Shown here: in pieces, positions 9,873 to 17,451 of the stretch | Position numbering within the stretch: position 1 is the first letter of the stretch | Layout of the letters: each line of letters starts with the position of its first letter | DNA from: Kibdelosporangium aridum | Lineage (GTDB): Bacteria; Actinomycetota; Actinomycetes; Mycobacteriales; Pseudonocardiaceae | Direction of reading: 5' to 3' | DNA length: 64,000 bases | Assembly: GCF_900176515.1 (NCBI RefSeq) | Contig: NZ_FWXV01000010.1 | Span: 310,001-374,000 of the forward strand | The notes under the pieces: model-generated | Told to the model about the DNA's origin: nothing | What the model saw: only the letters and a program-made list of their open reading frames with translations | Database searches by the model: none | Translations under genes and position numbers: made by a program

Positions 9873-10403
9873 GACCTGGTGGTGCTGTGTGCCGCACTCG
9901 GGGCACTTGAGGTTCTCGTCGAGACGGGCCGCGCATCGGCAGACCCAGCCCTTCTGCACACCCGGGTTGCCGACGATGAACGCGTGCGCGGGAACATCCC
10001 GCGTGACAACAGATCCCGCGCCGACAAAGGCATTGCGGCCGATGGTCGTCCCGCAGACAACGACAACTCCAGCACCGAGCGTCGCGCCGTCACAGACCCT
10101 TGTGGACAGCAGTTGGTCGCTGCCGAGCTTCTGGTGCGCACGCGGCCGCATGTCGTTGGTGAACACGACGTTCGGCCCGAGGAAGACGTTGTCCTCACAC
10201 GTGACACCGTTGAACACCAGCACGTTGTTCTTCACGGTCACGTTGTCGCCGAGCACAACTTGGCTCTCCACGAAGGCACCATCACAGATGTTGCAGTCAC
10301 GGCCGATCTTCGCGCCTTCCAGCACGTGCGCGAACGCCCAGACGCGGGTGCCTACACCCACGTCCGTGCTCTCACAGAGGCCCTTGGGGTGTACGAACGT
10401 CAT
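9834..10403 (-). CDS. Left-handed beta-helix sugar N-acetyltransferase with C-terminal zinc-ribbon-like tail (WlbB-like)
   Basis: 189 residues. Hexapeptide repeats run from about residue 10 to 145 (IGRDCNICDGAFVES, LGDNVTVKNNVLVFNGV, IGRNAFVGAGSVVTRDV), typical of WlbB/WbpD N-acetyltransferases that use acetyl-CoA on UDP-3-amino sugars. The tail has a CxC...CxxC pattern (WVCRCAARLDENLKCPEC), probably a metal knuckle. It is the last of six genes transcribed right to left; its ATG overlaps the stop of the aminotransferase gene upstream (ATGA). The acetyl acceptor is inferred to be the amino sugar made by the neighbouring DegT enzyme. Confidence 0.85.
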   Translation of the reverse strand: MTFVHPKGLCESTDVGVGTRVWAFAHVLEGAKIGRDCNICDGAFVESQVVLGDNVTVKNNVLVFNGVTCEDNVFLGPNVVFTNDMRPRAHQKLGSDQLLSTRVCDGATLGAGVVVVCGTTIGRNAFVGAGSVVTRDVPAHAFIVGNPGVQKGWVCRCAARLDENLKCPECGTQHHQVSDGLDYEPVEPA

Positions 10404-11470
10404 GCCAACGCTCCAATCAGGACTTCGGCCACCCGCTCCTGCTGCGCCCGGGTGATACCCGGGAAGATCGGCAGGCTGAGGATCTCACCGGCGAGCAGTT
10501 CGGCGTTCGGGAACGTCTCTCCGGTCGCGAACGGTTCAGTTTTGTGAATCGGTGTCGGGTAGTGGATTGCCGCGCCGACACCGTTTGCGCGCATCTCGTC
10601 GTGCACCCGGTTGCGCTCCGGCACCCGGATCACGTACAGGTGCCAGACATGCGAGTTGCCTGGGAGGACCTGCGGTAGCCGCACACCGGCGACTCCGCTG
10701 AGCAGAGTCGAGTAGTAGTCGGCCGCGGCGGCTCGTTGGGCGTTCCAGACGGCCAGCCTGCGGAGCTTGGCTTGCAAGACCACGGCTTGCAAGGTGTCCA
10801 GACGGCTGTTGAACCCCAGTGCACTGTGGACGTACTTCTCAGCCGATCCGTGCTGGCTCAACAACCGCACCTTCTCGGCCAAGGCCGAATCATTGGTCGT
10901 CACCGCACCCGCGTCGCCGTACGCACCAAGGTTCTTGCCGGGGTAAAAGCTGGTCGCGGCGATGTCACCGACGAAGTTCAAGCCGTTCCGCGTCGCGCCC
11001 TGCGACTGCGCCGCGTCCTCGACGATGGCGATCCCCTGGTCCCGTAACTCCTCGACAGGAGCCAGCTGGCCGTACAGGTGGACCGGCAGGACAGCCTTGG
11101 TACGCGAGGTGATCGCGGCCAGCGCGGCCTTGGTGTCGATCAGGAAGCTGTCCGGGTCGCAGTCCACAAACATCGGTGTCGCGCCTGCCCTGGCGACAGC
11201 TTCGGCGGTCGCGATGAACGAGTTCGTCGGCAGGATGCACTCGTCACCCTGTCCGACGCCGACGGCGCGCAATGCCAGTTCCAAGGCATCGGTGCCGTTG
11301 GCGACGCCGACGCAGTGCGCCACGTTGGAGAAGGTCGCGTACTCCTGCTCGAACTCCGCGACCTGCGGGCCGCCGACGAAGGCGGTCTTGCTGAACACCA
11401 CGTCCCAGCCCGCGGCCACCTCGGCGGCGACCTCGGCGTGTTGCAGTGACAGGTCGACTGGCGGGATCAT
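10400..11470 (-). CDS. DegT/DnrJ/EryC1/StrS sugar aminotransferase (first of two)
   Basis: 356 residues from ATG at 11470, which follows a perfect AGGAGG. The fold-type I PLP aminotransferase signature is present: GVANGTDALELALRA near residue 50, FVDCDPDSF, EDAAQSQGA (PLP-ring Asp) and Schiff-base Lys179 in SFYPGKNLGAYGDAG. The combination resembles WlbC/WbpE-type 3-aminotransferases acting on keto nucleotide sugars with glutamate. The start overlaps the upstream NeuD-like gene and the stop overlaps the WlbB-like gene, so three genes are coupled. Confidence 0.9.
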   Translation of the reverse strand: MIPPVDLSLQHAEVAAEVAAGWDVVFSKTAFVGGPQVAEFEQEYATFSNVAHCVGVANGTDALELALRAVGVGQGDECILPTNSFIATAEAVARAGATPMFVDCDPDSFLIDTKAALAAITSRTKAVLPVHLYGQLAPVEELRDQGIAIVEDAAQSQGATRNGLNFVGDIAATSFYPGKNLGAYGDAGAVTTNDSALAEKVRLLSQHGSAEKYVHSALGFNSRLDTLQAVVLQAKLRRLAVWNAQRAAAADYYSTLLSGVAGVRLPQVLPGNSHVWHLYVIRVPERNRVHDEMRANGVGAAIHYPTPIHKTEPFATGETFPNAELLAGEILSLPIFPGITRAQQERVAEVLIGALA

Positions 11471-12090
11471 CGAATCCTCCTGGCAGGCACCCCGGCCCAT
11501 ACCTCGTTGTCCGGCACGTTCTCGAGCACCACGGCGCCCATCCCGACCAGCGCACCCGCACCGACCGAAAGTCCTTCTCGCACCAGGGCTCCACTGCCCA
11601 GGTAGGCCGTCTCCCCCACCGAGACGTTGCCTGCCAATGCGACTCGGGCGGCGAACGTCACGTACGAGGAAACCTTGTCATCATGGGTGATCGTGACGTG
11701 GGGCATGATCACCGCGTGTTCGCCGATCTCCTGCGGCGCTGTCACCGCGACGAACGCGAGCACGATCGAGCCCGCGCCGACAACAGTCCCGCTCGCGATG
11801 CTCGCCGTCGGGTGCACGATCGTCGCATAGCGCTCGGCAGGAAGCGCCAAGCGCTCGGCGATCCGCTTGCGCACAGCCCGATCCGACGATCTCGCGGCGC
11901 AAAGGACGATCTGCGCGTCCGGGTAGTCGGCGATCAGGTCGGTCGGCCCGAGCACCGCGACTCCGTCGATTGCCTGGCCGTGCAGTGCCGGATTGTCGTC
12001 GACGAACCCCAGAACCTTCCAGGAGTCCCTTGCCGCGGCCAAGGTCTCCCTGGCCAGACCGCCCGCACCGACCAGGATCAGCTCGTTCAT
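11467..12090 (-). CDS. NeuD/PglD-type sugar O/N-acyltransferase
   Basis: 207 residues. A Rossmann-like N-terminal domain (MNELILVGAGGLARE, residues 1-75) that binds the nucleotide sugar is followed by a left-handed beta-helix (about 95-205) with repeats such as SIASGTVVGAGSIVLAFVAV and VSVGETAYLGSGALV. The His of ITHDD is the likely general base (PglD His125 equivalent). It should transfer acetyl from acetyl-CoA to an amino or hydroxyl group of the sugar made by the adjacent aminotransferase. It overlaps both neighbours by four bases. Confidence 0.88.
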   Translation of the reverse strand: MNELILVGAGGLARETLAAARDSWKVLGFVDDNPALHGQAIDGVAVLGPTDLIADYPDAQIVLCAARSSDRAVRKRIAERLALPAERYATIVHPTASIASGTVVGAGSIVLAFVAVTAPQEIGEHAVIMPHVTITHDDKVSSYVTFAARVALAGNVSVGETAYLGSGALVREGLSVGAGALVGMGAVVLENVPDNEVWAGVPARRIR

Positions 12091-13205
12091 CGGACGATCT
12101 CGGCGAGTGCGGTGACCACGGTGTCCTGTTCGGCCTCGGTCATCTGGTGGAACAGGGGAAGGATCACCGACCTCGCGGTCAGGTGTTCGGTGACGGGCAG
12201 GTCCACACCGGAGTACGCGGGCTCAAGGTGCGCGGCCATGATGCCGCGCCGCGCTGAAACACCGCGCGCCAGCAAACCTTCGAGCACATCGACAACCGTG
12301 CCCGGGTAAGAATCAGGCAAAACCACCCAGAACGACTGGTAGTTCGTGGTCCCGTAGTCCGGATCGCCGACCCAGCGCAGGCCGTCGATCTCGGCCAGCA
12401 GCTTGTGGTACCGCTCAGCCAGCTCCCGGCGCCGCGCGATCACACTCGGCAGTTTCGCCAGCTGTACCAAGCCGATCGCGGCCTGGATGTCGGTCATCCG
12501 GAAGTTGAACCCGACCTCGTCGTACGACTCCAGCTTCACACCCGAGGACGCGTGCCGGTCTGCGGCGGACACGCTCATCCCGTGTTCCCGCAGCCGCCGC
12601 AGTCGCGCTGCCCTGTCCGAATCGGACGTGGTCAGCATGCCGCCTTCACCGGTGGTGAGCAGCTTGCGCGGGTGAAATGACCATGCTGCAAGCGAAGCAC
12701 TCGCACTGACCGGCTTGCCTCGATACGTCGACCCTGCGGCACAAGCAGAGTCATGCACCAGTGCAAGGGAATGCTTCGAGCACACCGCGTCGAGGGCGTC
12801 CACGTCGAATGGAACGCCACCCTGGTGCACACCGATCACAGCGACCGTCTTCGGGGTCAGCACGGCCTCGATCGTGTCCGGCGTGAGGTTCCCAGTCACC
12901 GGATCGACGTCCGCGAAAACAGGTGTAGCACCGACATATCGGGCCGCGTTGGCCGTCGCGATGAACGAGAACGACGGCACCACAACCTCATCACCCGGGC
13001 CGACGCCCAAGAGGTGCAATGCCAGGTGCAATGCAGTGGTGCAGGACGAGACCGCCACACCCTCGGCGGCACCTGCCTGCTCGGCGAACGCCTTCTCGAA
13101 TTCAGCCACACGCGGCCCTTGTGCGACCCAACCGGACCGCACAGCTTCCGCCGCGGCTTGAGCTTCCTCTTCACCAAGCCAAGGCCGGATGACCGGGATC
13201 GTCAT
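12087..13205 (-). CDS. DegT/DnrJ/EryC1/StrS sugar aminotransferase (second of two)
   Basis: 372 residues from ATG at 13205, which overlaps the epimerase stop as ATGA; an upstream ATG would lie inside that gene. Motifs: SSCTTALHLALHLLGVGPGD, FADVDPVTGNLTP, HDSACAAGS (Asp for the PLP pyridine), and Schiff-base Lys181 in SFHPRKLLTTGEGG. It is closer to PglE/ArnB-like 4-aminotransferases than its partner at 10400, so the pathway may make a di-amino sugar (inference from having two aminotransferases and two acyltransferases). Confidence 0.9.
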   Translation of the reverse strand: MTIPVIRPWLGEEEAQAAAEAVRSGWVAQGPRVAEFEKAFAEQAGAAEGVAVSSCTTALHLALHLLGVGPGDEVVVPSFSFIATANAARYVGATPVFADVDPVTGNLTPDTIEAVLTPKTVAVIGVHQGGVPFDVDALDAVCSKHSLALVHDSACAAGSTYRGKPVSASASLAAWSFHPRKLLTTGEGGMLTTSDSDRAARLRRLREHGMSVSAADRHASSGVKLESYDEVGFNFRMTDIQAAIGLVQLAKLPSVIARRRELAERYHKLLAEIDGLRWVGDPDYGTTNYQSFWVVLPDSYPGTVVDVLEGLLARGVSARRGIMAAHLEPAYSGVDLPVTEHLTARSVILPLFHQMTEAEQDTVVTALAEIVR

Positions 13206-14164
13206 CGCTGCGCCTGCCACCACGAAACGAGCGACGCCAGGCCGTCTTCCAGGCCAATGGCCGGCTTCCAGCCCAGGTCCCGTTCCGCGGCACTGATGTC
13301 GGCGAGCCTGCGGGTGACCGCGTTGACCGACCGGGCCGGGCCGAATTCCAGCTCGGCGGTCGAGCCCATCACCTTCTGCAACGCCTCGGCCAGCTCAAGC
13401 AGCGAAGTCTCAGTGGCCGTGGCGATGTTGTACACCGTGTCGGTGACATCGGCCTGTGCCGCAAGGATGTTCGCCCGCGCGATGTCCTCGACGTGCACGA
13501 AGTCCATGGTCTGCTTGCCATCGCCGAGCACGAGCGGCGGCTCGCCAGCCTCGATGCGTTCCATCCAGCGGATCAGTACTTCGGTGTACTTGCCGTGCGC
13601 GTCCATCCGCGGGCCGTACACGTTGAAGTAGCGCAGGGCCACGTAGTCCAGGTCGTGCATGGCCTTGAAGCTGCGCAACATGCCTTCGTTGAAGGCTTTC
13701 GCGGCACCGTAGAAGGTGTCGTTGTGGTACGGGTGGTGCGTTTCCTTGGTGGGGAACTCGTCCGCGAGGCCGTACACCGAAGCCGACGAGGACGCCACAA
13801 CCTTGCGCACCCCGGCGGCGACCGCGGCCTCGATTACGTTGAAAGTACCGTCCACCAGCACTTCCAGCGCGACTCGCGGCTCAGCGGCACACCGCGTGAT
13901 GCGCAGCGCGGCAAGGTGGAACACAACATCCTTGCCCTCGCTGAGTTTGTGCATCAGCGCGACGTCTCGGATGTCGCCTTCGACCAGCTCGACCTTGTCC
14001 GGCGCCCGATCCAGCGCGGTCTTCAGATTGGCCAACGTGCCGCGGGACAGGTCGTCGACCACGACCACCTGGCTGGCACCGGCATCCAGCGCCTGGTCGA
14101 CCACGTGCGAACCGATCGTGCCCGCGCCGCCGGTGACCAGGATCCTGGTGTCGGTCAGCTGCAT
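13202..14164 (-). CDS. NAD-dependent nucleotide-sugar epimerase/dehydratase
   Basis: 320 residues, extended SDR fold. The NAD-binding motif is VTGGAGTIGS (residues 10-19). The catalytic pair is Tyr152 and Lys156 (YGAAK) with the Ser of ASSSASVYG upstream. A GalE-like substrate domain follows. It may be a C4-epimerase or 4,6-dehydratase of a UDP/dTDP sugar; the sequence alone does not decide. Its ATG overlaps the stop of the oxidoreductase gene by one base (TGATG). Confidence 0.9.
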   Translation of the reverse strand: MQLTDTRILVTGGAGTIGSHVVDQALDAGASQVVVVDDLSRGTLANLKTALDRAPDKVELVEGDIRDVALMHKLSEGKDVVFHLAALRITRCAAEPRVALEVLVDGTFNVIEAAVAAGVRKVVASSSASVYGLADEFPTKETHHPYHNDTFYGAAKAFNEGMLRSFKAMHDLDYVALRYFNVYGPRMDAHGKYTEVLIRWMERIEAGEPPLVLGDGKQTMDFVHVEDIARANILAAQADVTDTVYNIATATETSLLELAEALQKVMGSTAELEFGPARSVNAVTRRLADISAAERDLGWKPAIGLEDGLASLVSWWQAQR

Positions 14165-15183
14165 CAGAACGTTCCTCCATTCACCGGCACGAACGTGCCG
14201 CCAGCGGCGTAGCTGGCCGACGCGGCTTCCAGTTGGGCAAGCACACGAAGGCCGGACCGCCCGTCGGTGAGCGGTGCACGCCCTTCGATGATCGCCGCTG
14301 CGAACTCCGCCATTACGCCCCGCAGCGCCTCACCTGTGGGCAAAGCGGGCGCGACCATGTCGCCGATGCGGTAGGAAACGCGCTTGGCCTCGGGATTCTC
14401 CGACCAGTCGACGCCGCGGTTGTACACCGCGAGCGGCTGCGTCGGGTCGAGGTCGTTCCACACCGCGGTGTGCTTGGACCCGCCGACGATCATCGTCCTG
14501 ATCTTGGTCGGCGACAACCAGTTGACGTGTGCGTGCGCGATGGCACCGTTGGACAGCTGCACAGAGATGTACGCGACACAAGCTTTGCCGGTGTGCATCG
14601 GGTCGGAGCCGTGCGCGGCAACCGCGACCGGGGTGACGCCGGGCGGGAGAATGGAGTCCAGGATGGACAGATCGTGCGGCGCGAGGTCCCACAAAACGTC
14701 GATATCGGGCTGGACCAGGCCGAGGTTGATGCGAACGGAGTCGATGTACTGGATGTCGCCCAGCTCGCCGTCGTGCACCAGTCGGCGTAATCGTTGCACC
14801 ACAGGGGTGTAGCAGAAGGTGTGGTCGAGCATCAGCACGAGACCGCGTTCGGCGGCGGCGTTGACCAGTTTCAGGCCGTCCTCGTACGAGGAAGCCAGCG
14901 GCTTTTCCACCAGCACGTGCTTGCCGGCTTCGAGCGCCGCGAGCGCGACGTCCAGATGCGTGGCGGCGGGTGTGGCCACCGCGACGGCCTGAATGTCCGG
15001 ATCCGCAAGGGTTTCGGAAAGTGATTCGGTCGCGCGTACCGTGCTGTACCGCCCCAGCACCTCCCGTGCGCGCGTGACGTTCAGGTCACACAGCGTCTTG
15101 AGATGCAGCTGCGGGGTCGCCTGGATGTTTCGCACCAGATTCGGGCCCCAGTAGCCCGCTCCGATGACGGCCACACCAACCAT
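14164..15183 (-). CDS. Gfo/Idh/MocA-family sugar oxidoreductase (WlbA-like)
   Basis: 339 residues from ATG at 15183 (MVGVAVIGAGYWGPN), after GGAGAGG. The Rossmann motif is VIGAGYWGPNLVRN; the family signature EKPLASS follows, and the active-site stretch DHTFCYTP leads into the C-terminal alpha/beta domain. WlbA/WbpB enzymes oxidise UDP-N-acetyl-glucuronate at C3 before transamination, which fits the downstream aminotransferase and acetyltransferase. It is the first gene of the six-gene sugar operon; about 200 bases of non-coding DNA upstream must hold the promoter. Confidence 0.9.
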   Translation of the reverse strand: MVGVAVIGAGYWGPNLVRNIQATPQLHLKTLCDLNVTRAREVLGRYSTVRATESLSETLADPDIQAVAVATPAATHLDVALAALEAGKHVLVEKPLASSYEDGLKLVNAAAERGLVLMLDHTFCYTPVVQRLRRLVHDGELGDIQYIDSVRINLGLVQPDIDVLWDLAPHDLSILDSILPPGVTPVAVAAHGSDPMHTGKACVAYISVQLSNGAIAHAHVNWLSPTKIRTMIVGGSKHTAVWNDLDPTQPLAVYNRGVDWSENPEAKRVSYRIGDMVAPALPTGEALRGVMAEFAAAIIEGRAPLTDGRSGLRVLAQLEAASASYAAGGTFVPVNGGTF

Positions 15184-15379
15184 CGAGATCCTCTCCAGGT
15201 TCTCCCGCACGGGTGGGGAGCTACCTTCCGAATCGCGATGAGACCCCCTTGGCATTACAGGGTTAGCGGAGGATCACCCTGGTTGGTACTTTCGGGCAAT
15301 CGGATCGTTCATCTCTCACTCACCGGTATGTCACCGTGTCGGGATCAACCGGTGCGCGCGGTAGCCGCTGCGTTACTCC

Positions 15380-16315
15380 TCAGTCTTCCTTGATCTTGAG
15401 GCCAGCCCGGTCGGCCCATTCGAGCAACGGCTCGAGAGAGTGCGCTTTGTCATCGATCGCGGCGTGCAGGTCGCCGAGTTCGGCGAACCGGGCGGGCACT
15501 GTGGCGATGGTGAACTCCTGTGGATCAACGTCGTCGATCTCGTCCCACCTGATCGGTGTGGACACTGTGGCCTCAGGGTTGCCGCGCACCGAATAGGCGC
15601 TCGCGATCGTGTGGTCGCGCGCGTTCTGGTTGTAGTCCACGAACAACATCGCCGGGTCGCGATCCTTGCGCCACCACGCGGTCGTGACGTCGTCCGGTGC
15701 GCGGTTCTCGATCTCCTTGGCGAACGCGAGCGCCGCACGCCGTACTTCCTGGAAGCCCCAACGAGGTTCGATCCGGACGTAGACGTGCAGGCCTTTGCCG
15801 CCGGAAGTCTTGGGGTAGCCCACGATTCCCAGCTCGTCCAGGACCTCGTGGACCACGTGGGCGACTCGCCGGACCCTGGAGAAAGGACAGTCCGGCATCG
15901 GGTCGAGGTCGATCCGCCACTCGTCCGGCGATTCCGTGTCGGCCCGGCGCGAGTTCCACGGATGGAACTCCACTGTGGACATCTGGACCGCCCAGATGAC
16001 ACTCGCGAGCTCGGTCACGCACAGCTCGTACGCGTGCCGGTTGTAGCGCGGGAAATGGATCCGCACGGTCTCCAGCCACGGTGGCGCGCCGTTCGGCACG
16101 CGTTTCTGATGGACCTTCTCACCGGACACACCGGACGGGAAGCGGTGCATCATGCACGGGCGCTCCCGCAGGGCACGGACGATGCCGTCGCCAACCGACA
16201 GGTAGTAGTTGACCAGGTCGAGCTTGGTCTCACCGCGGGCAGGGAAGTAGACCCGGTCCGGGTTGGAGACGCGCACGGTGCGGTCGCCGACCTCGAGTTC
16301 GATCGCGGACGCCAT
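15380..16315 (-). CDS. ligD: LigD-type polymerase/primase domain protein (NHEJ)
   Basis: 311 residues, only the polymerase domain of bacterial LigD. Diagnostic motifs: the N-terminal VSNPDRVYFPARGETK, the catalytic RIDLDP with two metal-binding Asp, SGGKGLHVYV, and the late MLFVDYNQNARDHTIASAYS block. It adds nucleotides at double-strand breaks with Ku and a ligase. In this window there is no Ku, ligase or nuclease partner, as is common for actinobacteria that encode these parts separately. The stop is at 15380-15382; the start ATG at 16315. Confidence 0.93.
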   Translation of the reverse strand: MASAIELEVGDRTVRVSNPDRVYFPARGETKLDLVNYYLSVGDGIVRALRERPCMMHRFPSGVSGEKVHQKRVPNGAPPWLETVRIHFPRYNRHAYELCVTELASVIWAVQMSTVEFHPWNSRRADTESPDEWRIDLDPMPDCPFSRVRRVAHVVHEVLDELGIVGYPKTSGGKGLHVYVRIEPRWGFQEVRRAALAFAKEIENRAPDDVTTAWWRKDRDPAMLFVDYNQNARDHTIASAYSVRGNPEATVSTPIRWDEIDDVDPQEFTIATVPARFAELGDLHAAIDDKAHSLEPLLEWADRAGLKIKED

Positions 16316-16324
16316 GCGGTGAAC

Positions 16325-16840
16325 CTAACCCGAAATCAACGCTTCCGCCGCTGCCTTGGCCTGCCAGGCCGCGTCCGGGTCTTCCCGGATCGCCGCGACG
16401 ACGATCGCGCCTTCCACCAAGAGGAGTAACTGATCGGCCACGGTGTCGTCCTTGACCAGGCTGTGCAGGAAGTCTCGCAGCTTGTCCTTGTGGTGCCGGA
16501 CGACGGCGGTGATCTTCGGTGAGGTCGAGCCCAGTTCGCCGAAGGAGTTGATGAAGGCGCAGCCGCGGAACCCCGGCTCGGAGAACCACTGGTGCAGCCA
16601 GTCGAACACGGCACCGACCTCGCGGTCGTGCTGGTCGACGTACGTCCGCAAGTCGTCACGCCAGCGCTTGTCCCTGCGTTCGAGGTAAGCGATGACCAGC
16701 GCTTCTTTGGAAGGAAACAGCTGGTAGAGGCGCTTGAGCGAGACGCCGGAGGTGGTGCGGATCTGATCCATGCCGACGGCCTGGATGCCTCGCTCGTAGA
16801 ACAGATCCTCGGCCGCGTCGAGTACGGCTACGTCTTGCAT
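16325..16840 (-). CDS. TetR-family repressor of the adjacent DUF1348 gene
   Basis: 171 residues from ATG at 16840 after AGGGAGG; a GTG directly before it (16843) is possible but too close to the ribosome site. TetR helix-turn-helix at about 10-50 (GMDQIRTTSGVSLKRLYQLF), effector domain with WFSEPGFRGCAFINSFGELG, typical of the LmrA/YxaF-like group. It is divergent from a DUF1348 gene, and two perfect palindromes lie between them. The gene ends 9 bases before the ligD stop-side neighbour's start on the same strand, so it may be cotranscribed with it. Confidence 0.9.
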   Translation of the reverse strand: MQDVAVLDAAEDLFYERGIQAVGMDQIRTTSGVSLKRLYQLFPSKEALVIAYLERRDKRWRDDLRTYVDQHDREVGAVFDWLHQWFSEPGFRGCAFINSFGELGSTSPKITAVVRHHKDKLRDFLHSLVKDDTVADQLLLLVEGAIVVAAIREDPDAAWQAKAAAEALISG

Positions 16841-16858
16841 CACACCTCCCTGGACATC

Positions 16859-16874
16859 GAGAACGGTCGTTCTC
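16859..16874. promoter_or_regulatory. TetR operator, site 1
   Basis: Perfect 16-bp palindrome: GAGAACG, GT, CGTTCTC. It lies 19 bases upstream of the TetR start. Together with site 2 (26 bp centre to centre) it is the expected target of the divergent TetR repressor. Confidence 0.8.
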
Positions 16875-16883
16875 TACTCTACC

Positions 16884-16901
16884 GGAGAACGCTCGTTCTC
16901 C
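16884..16901. promoter_or_regulatory. TetR operator, site 2
   Basis: Perfect 18-bp palindrome: GGAGAACG, CT, CGTTCTCC. It shares the GAGAACG half-site with site 1 and sits 28 bases upstream of the DUF1348 start. Confidence 0.8.
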
Positions 16902-16928
16902 GTTTCGCTCTACGGAAAGGTTCCAGCC

Positions 16929-17387
16929 GTGGCCGCACGACCGCCGTTCCCGCCGTTCGACGAGGAGACCGCCCGCATCAAGGTGCAAGCGGCCGAGGAC
17001 GCGTGGAACACCCGCGATCCCGAGAAGGTATCCCTGGCGTACACGGAGGACTCCGTTTGGCGCAACCGGGACAGGTTCGTGACCGGAAGGGCCGAGATCG
17101 TCGAGTTCCTGACGCAGAAGTGGAAGCGGGAACTGGACTACGCGCTGCGCAAGGAGCTGTGGGCGTTTCACGAGAACCGCATCGCCGTGCGCTTCCAGTA
17201 CGAATGCTGCGACGCCGACGGCCAGTGGTACCGCTCGTACGGCAACGAGCTGTGGGAGTTCACTTCAGAAGGCCTGATGGCACGCCGGGAAGCGAGCATC
17301 AACGACTTGAAGATCAGCGAGTCGGAGCGCCGGATCTTCGGCAAGCGGCCGGACGAGGAGCACGGCGTGCCGTTCCCGCTGCAGTAG
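16929..17387 (+). CDS. DUF1348 (nuclear transport factor 2-like) protein
   Basis: 152 residues, GTG start with GGAAAGG upstream. The whole length is the DUF1348/SnoaL-like fold: PPFDEETARIKVQAAEDAWN, then YTEDSVWRNRDRFVTGR, then WKRELDYALRKELWAF, then RFQYECCDADGQWYRSYGNE. The family is a cone-shaped barrel with a hydrophobic pocket and no proven reaction. It is divergent from a TetR gene with two operators between, a widely conserved pair, so it is probably induced by a small hydrophobic ligand. Confidence 0.9.
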   Translation: MAARPPFPPFDEETARIKVQAAEDAWNTRDPEKVSLAYTEDSVWRNRDRFVTGRAEIVEFLTQKWKRELDYALRKELWAFHENRIAVRFQYECCDADGQWYRSYGNELWEFTSEGLMARREASINDLKISESERRIFGKRPDEEHGVPFPLQ

Positions 17388-17408
17388 ACGTCCTGTCTGG
17401 ACGAGAAC

Positions 17409-17439
17409 GCCCCCGCCGCGGCATCGCCACGGCGGGGGC
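17409..17439. terminator. Bidirectional hairpin terminator
   Basis: Perfect 10-bp stem GCCCCCGCCG (17409-17418) / CGGCGGGGGC (17430-17439) between the convergent DUF1348 and peptidase genes. No long T tract follows. Confidence 0.6.
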
Positions 17440-17451
17440 ACATCAAGGAAT

